From Candidatus Fermentibacterota bacterium (GTDB lineage Bacteria > Fermentibacterota > Fermentibacteria > Fermentibacterales > Fermentibacteraceae): a stretch of DNA of 64,000 nucleotides. The notes below the pieces were generated by a model. It searched no databases, was not told where the DNA came from, and saw only the letters and a list, made by a program, of their open reading frames with translations. This document shows, in pieces, positions 61,376 to 64,000 of the stretch (the stretch's first letter is position 1; the number at the start of each line of letters is the position of its first letter). The stretch covers positions 49,259-113,258 of the forward strand of contig PDSZ01000016.1 of NCBI GenBank assembly GCA_002748705.1, read 5' to 3'. The position numbers and the translations under genes are program-made.

Positions 61376-61405
61376 TTGATACAGTCGTATACTTCACTTG
61401 ATAAT
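61376..61405 (+). promoter_or_regulatory. Promoter for pepF
   Basis: TTGATA (61376-61381), 18-nt spacer, GATAAT (61400-61405), 34 nt before the pepF ATG in the divergent MFS/pepF gap. Confidence 0.45.
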
Positions 61406-61439
61406 TACCATAAACCAAACACTGAAACGGATATATCAA

Positions 61440-63254
61440 ATGTCAACTGAACCTGTTGCAAGAAAAGATGTTAAGATTGCTGACACCTGGGACCTCTCAA
61501 TAATGTACCCTACAGAGGACCACTGGCAGAAAGACCTTGAAGAGTGCTCAAAGCTGCCTGAGAAGATGACTGCTCTGAGAGGCAAAGCCTCTGAATCAGC
61601 TGAAACACTCCTCTCAACCATCGAGACCATACTTGAGGCAACCCGAAAAATAGAAAAGGTAATGACATACGCCCACATGGTGAATGATCAGGACCTCAGT
61701 GACCCCAGGGGAAGCGAAATGAACCAGAAGGCAATGGATGTGATTACCAGAATATCCGCCTCTCTGAGCTGGTTCAATCCGGAAGTGCTCTCTGTGCCCG
61801 AAGAAGAGATAAAGAAATGGATTAGCTCTACCCCACTGAAGCAGTACGACGCATGGCTGGAGGATATTCTCCGCAACAGACCCTATACCCTCACTGCAGG
61901 GGAAGAAAAGATACTGGCTCTGGCTTCAGATGCTACCAGAGGCTTTATGGGAGCATTCGGCAAACTGAACAATGTTGATATACCTGCAAGACTTCCTGAA
62001 GTGGAAGGTCCTGACGGCAGGAAGGTCAAGCTCTCCCACGGAAACTTCATTCCCATGCTTCAGGAGCCTGACAGAGACCTGAGAAAGAGGGTTTTCAAAG
62101 GTTTCTACAACGAGATGAGCGGAAACACTGAAACGCTTGGGGCCATTCTTGACGGTCAGGTCAGAACCAACATCTTCAGGTCAAGAGCAAGAAGCTTCCC
62201 CTCTGCTCTTGAATCCTCACTCTTCAATGACAGGGTTAACAGAAATGTATACGAGTCACTTATCTCCTCTGTTCACCAAAACCTCCATCTCATGCACAGG
62301 TACTACCGGCTTAAGAAACGATCAATGGGCCTTGAGCGAATGAATTTAAGTGATGTTTACACCCCCACTGTTTGCGGCGTTGACAGAAAGTACTCCATCA
62401 CCGAGGGTGAAGAGATGGTACTGGCTGCTGTGAAACCCTTGGGAAGTGAGTATGTAAACACTCTTTCCAATGGCCTTAAGAGCAGGTGGGTAGACAGATA
62501 CGAAAACAAGGGCAAGAGAAGCGGCGCCTATTCAGGAGGATGCTATGACAGCCCGCCTTATATGCTGCTCAACTACTCCGGCACCCTTGATTCTGTCTTT
62601 ACACTGGCCCATGAAGCAGGCCACTCGATGCACAGCTGGCTCTCAAGAAAGAACCAGCCATACCACTCCTCTGACTACAAGATTCTGGTTGCGGAGGTTG
62701 CAAGCATAACCAATGAAATACTGCTGGCTCACCACCTGAAGAAAAACACCACTGAAGCTGATGTTATCGCCTATCTGGTAGACAGTCAGATAAACGACTT
62801 CAGAACAACCCTCTTCAGGCAGACAATGTTCGCCGAATTCGAGCTGATCATACATGAAAGGGTTGAATCAGGAGAGTCCCTCTCTGCAGCATGGCTCTCT
62901 GAGAAATACATGGAACTGGTTAAACTCTATCACGGAGATGCCTTCGAGTTCGATACGGAAGACCAGCTGATTAAGACCGAATGGGCAAGAATACCCCACT
63001 TCTACTACAACTTCTATGTTTACAAGTACGCAACAGGAATGGCCTCTGCTGCGTCAATCGGCAGAAGAATACTTGAAGGAGTGCCGGAGTCTGTGGAAAA
63101 ATACCTTGGCTTCCTCTCTTCCGGCGGCTCCAGGCCCCCTCTTGATTTGCTGAGGGGAACTGGAATTGATCTGGAAACACCGGAACCGGTCAACGACGCC
63201 ATGAAAATGCTTGACGGCCTTGTAACCGAGCTGGAGACAAAGCTCGCCGACTAA
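61440..63254 (+). CDS. pepF: Oligoendopeptidase F
   Basis: 604 aa from ATG 61440, which begins the protein just before the family N-terminus (DVKIADTWDLSIMYPTEDHW); an earlier ATG at 61398 lies in the promoter region. M3 metallopeptidase cleaving oligopeptides of about 7-17 residues in the cytoplasm. Zinc motif LAHEAGHSMH with the downstream Glu in EVASITNE, and the C-terminal FYVYKYATGMASA. Length typical. Single-gene unit with its own promoter and terminator. Confidence 0.96.
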   Translation: MSTEPVARKDVKIADTWDLSIMYPTEDHWQKDLEECSKLPEKMTALRGKASESAETLLSTIETILEATRKIEKVMTYAHMVNDQDLSDPRGSEMNQKAMDVITRISASLSWFNPEVLSVPEEEIKKWISSTPLKQYDAWLEDILRNRPYTLTAGEEKILALASDATRGFMGAFGKLNNVDIPARLPEVEGPDGRKVKLSHGNFIPMLQEPDRDLRKRVFKGFYNEMSGNTETLGAILDGQVRTNIFRSRARSFPSALESSLFNDRVNRNVYESLISSVHQNLHLMHRYYRLKKRSMGLERMNLSDVYTPTVCGVDRKYSITEGEEMVLAAVKPLGSEYVNTLSNGLKSRWVDRYENKGKRSGAYSGGCYDSPPYMLLNYSGTLDSVFTLAHEAGHSMHSWLSRKNQPYHSSDYKILVAEVASITNEILLAHHLKKNTTEADVIAYLVDSQINDFRTTLFRQTMFAEFELIIHERVESGESLSAAWLSEKYMELVKLYHGDAFEFDTEDQLIKTEWARIPHFYYNFYVYKYATGMASAASIGRRILEGVPESVEKYLGFLSSGGSRPPLDLLRGTGIDLETPEPVNDAMKMLDGLVTELETKLAD

Positions 63255-63280
63255 AGCCTGACAGGCAACTGAAAACAGCA

Positions 63281-63320
63281 GGTCTGAAGGGTCCGGCAGA
63301 ACTCTTCAGACCCTAATTAT
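63281..63320 (+). terminator. Intrinsic-type terminator after pepF
   Basis: 9-bp perfect stem GGTCTGAAG (63281-63289) / CTTCAGACC (63304-63312), followed by an AT-rich tail CTAATTATT rather than a pure U-tract. Confidence 0.6.
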
Positions 63321-63353
63321 TGGGAACTGTATACTTGACTCCCTGGTGTCCTG

Positions 63354-63600
63354 TCACATCTCTAATGTCGGATAAAGCCTCCTCAGCTTGATTCGAGCAT
63401 CCTCAGCGGTAAACTGCCAGTTCACCCTTGCAGTTCTTGTGTTTCTGTGGTTTTCCCAGGCCGTTGTTTCGCTTCTTACCTTATCAATATTGTCAATCCG
63501 GCGATTGAGACATTGACCGTTCTATCTCTGCCATGTTAAGCCAACTGCCGTGTTTTGGAGTATAGACAAACTCAAAACGATTCATCAGTTCCCTAGACAT
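63354..63600 (-). pseudogene. IS630-family transposase, 3' fragment with frameshift
   Basis: Only about the last 80 codons remain. One frame reads RFEFVYTPKHGSWLNMAEIE, the last DDE-type IS630 motif with the catalytic Glu; near 63520-63524 the frame shifts, and another continues GQCLNRRIDNIDKVR ... NWQFTAEDARIKLRRLYPTLEM then stop. The joined reading is a typical IS630 C-terminus. The 5' part is missing at about 63600, next to the IS110 element. A dead remnant. Confidence 0.85.
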
Positions 63601-63606
63601 AATGGT

Positions 63607-63671
63607 TGGACCACCACCGCTGATCAGGGTACCTTACCCTTGTCAGTAACTACAACCAGAAGGGTGGTCCA
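63607..63671 (+). ncRNA. Candidate structured RNA at the IS110 left end
   Basis: A 9-bp perfect pair TGGACCACC (63607-63615) / GGTGGTCCA (63663-63671) closes a loop holding an inner hairpin: CTGA, 2-nt internal loop, AGGGTA-CCT-TACCCT, 2 nt, TCAG (63620-63646). It ends 2 nt before the transposase start. IS110 elements encode a bridge RNA in the non-coding left end, so this may be all or part of one, though known examples are longer. It could instead be only an inverted repeat. Confidence 0.35.
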
Positions 63672-63673
63672 CT

Positions 63674-64000
63674 GTGTTAATAAGGTATGTCGGTCTTGAT
63701 GTCCATAAGGATAGTATCAAGATAGCCGTTGCTGAATCTGGCCGAGAACCGGCAAAGTATCTGTGTTCTGTTCCTGGAGAGAACGGTAAGCTCATCAGGC
63801 AGATCAGCAAACCAGGTCCCAGGGAAGGCATCAGATGCTGCTATGAGGCAGGACCTGGAGGCTATACAGTTTACCGGGCTTTATCTGATGCGGGACTTAA
63901 CAGCAAAGTAGTAGCTCCGTCTCTGATACACAGGCAGAGCGGCAAAAGGGTCAAGACCGACAGACTTGATGCTGAGAACCTTGCTCATTACCTGCGTTCG
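63674..64000 (+). mobile_element. IS110-family transposase, N-terminal part
   Basis: 109 codons from a GTG start, running off the right edge. YVGLDVHKDSI (first Asp of the DEDD site), CCYEAGPGGYTVYRAL (Glu), VVAPSLIHRQSG and VKTDRLDAENLA (both Asp) are the IS110 signature. No frame disruption within the visible part, so the element may be intact. It adjoins the IS630 remnant, and probably inserted into or beside it. Confidence 0.93.

Overview
The window is about 64 kb of bacterial chromosome of moderate GC, almost entirely coding, with about 57 protein genes packed into long co-directional runs. Three proteins end in a type IX secretion (Por/T9SS) sorting domain. LpxH and TolC-type proteins indicate a Gram-negative envelope, and DapL, archaeal-type ApgM and RqcH are also present. 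Together these fit a member of the FCB superphylum; a Fermentibacterota-like lineage is a plausible guess that cannot be proven from the sequence alone. I found no rRNA, tRNA or CRISPR array.

Layout. (1) 1-17754, minus strand: one compact run starting from a good promoter at about 17.8 kb: yicC, a gmk-coaB fusion, a family-4 uracil-DNA glycosylase, dnaB, radA, a PIN-TRAM membrane protein, ispDF, dedA, a glycogen-synthase-like gene, a Yip1-like protein, a TolC-like protein, a T9SS-exported protein, a membrane-fused spermidine-synthase-like protein, and fabD, which runs off the edge. (2) 17829-21055, plus: rqcH, deoB, cdd. (3) 20976-23042, minus: a degenerate PAS sensor overlapping cdd. (4) 23157-36234, plus: a PC4-like DNA-binding protein; an ECF sigma/anti-sigma cluster with a thioredoxin-like lipoprotein; then a continuous envelope-glycan run (lpxH, polyprenyl-phosphate GT2, GT4, epimerase, UPF0104 membrane protein, YfhO, and a UPF0104 membrane domain fused to a radical SAM/SPASM enzyme); then an FG-GAP T9SS protein. 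(5) 36385-38254: divergent TPR lipoprotein and L,D-transpeptidase. (6) 38255-53729, minus: a long housekeeping run (dapL, folB, folK, dNK, panC, panD, GlmU-like, HIT, LytR_C, rsfS, argS, pfkB, purM, apgM, mnmA, nadA, C26 amidotransferase, manA, manC). (7) 53814-64000: a nuclease-helicase fusion, an IS200-type element, a third T9SS protein, rmuC, an MFS transporter, pepF, an IS630 fragment and the start of an IS110 element that leaves the window.

How it fits together. The most interesting block is 25.4-34.2 kb. GT2 + membrane protein + YfhO resembles the three-component glycosylation systems that make a polyprenyl-phosphate sugar, flip it and transfer it outside the membrane. Here LpxH opens the run and an unusual membrane/radical-SAM fusion closes it, suggesting a modified surface glycan or glycolipid.

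Genes are commonly coupled by 4-nt NTGA overlaps using ATG, TTG, GTG and apparently CTG starts. Start codons below were chosen mainly on Shine-Dalgarno spacing and these overlaps, so several differ from the longest possible frame. All identifications come from reading motifs; no database search was run.
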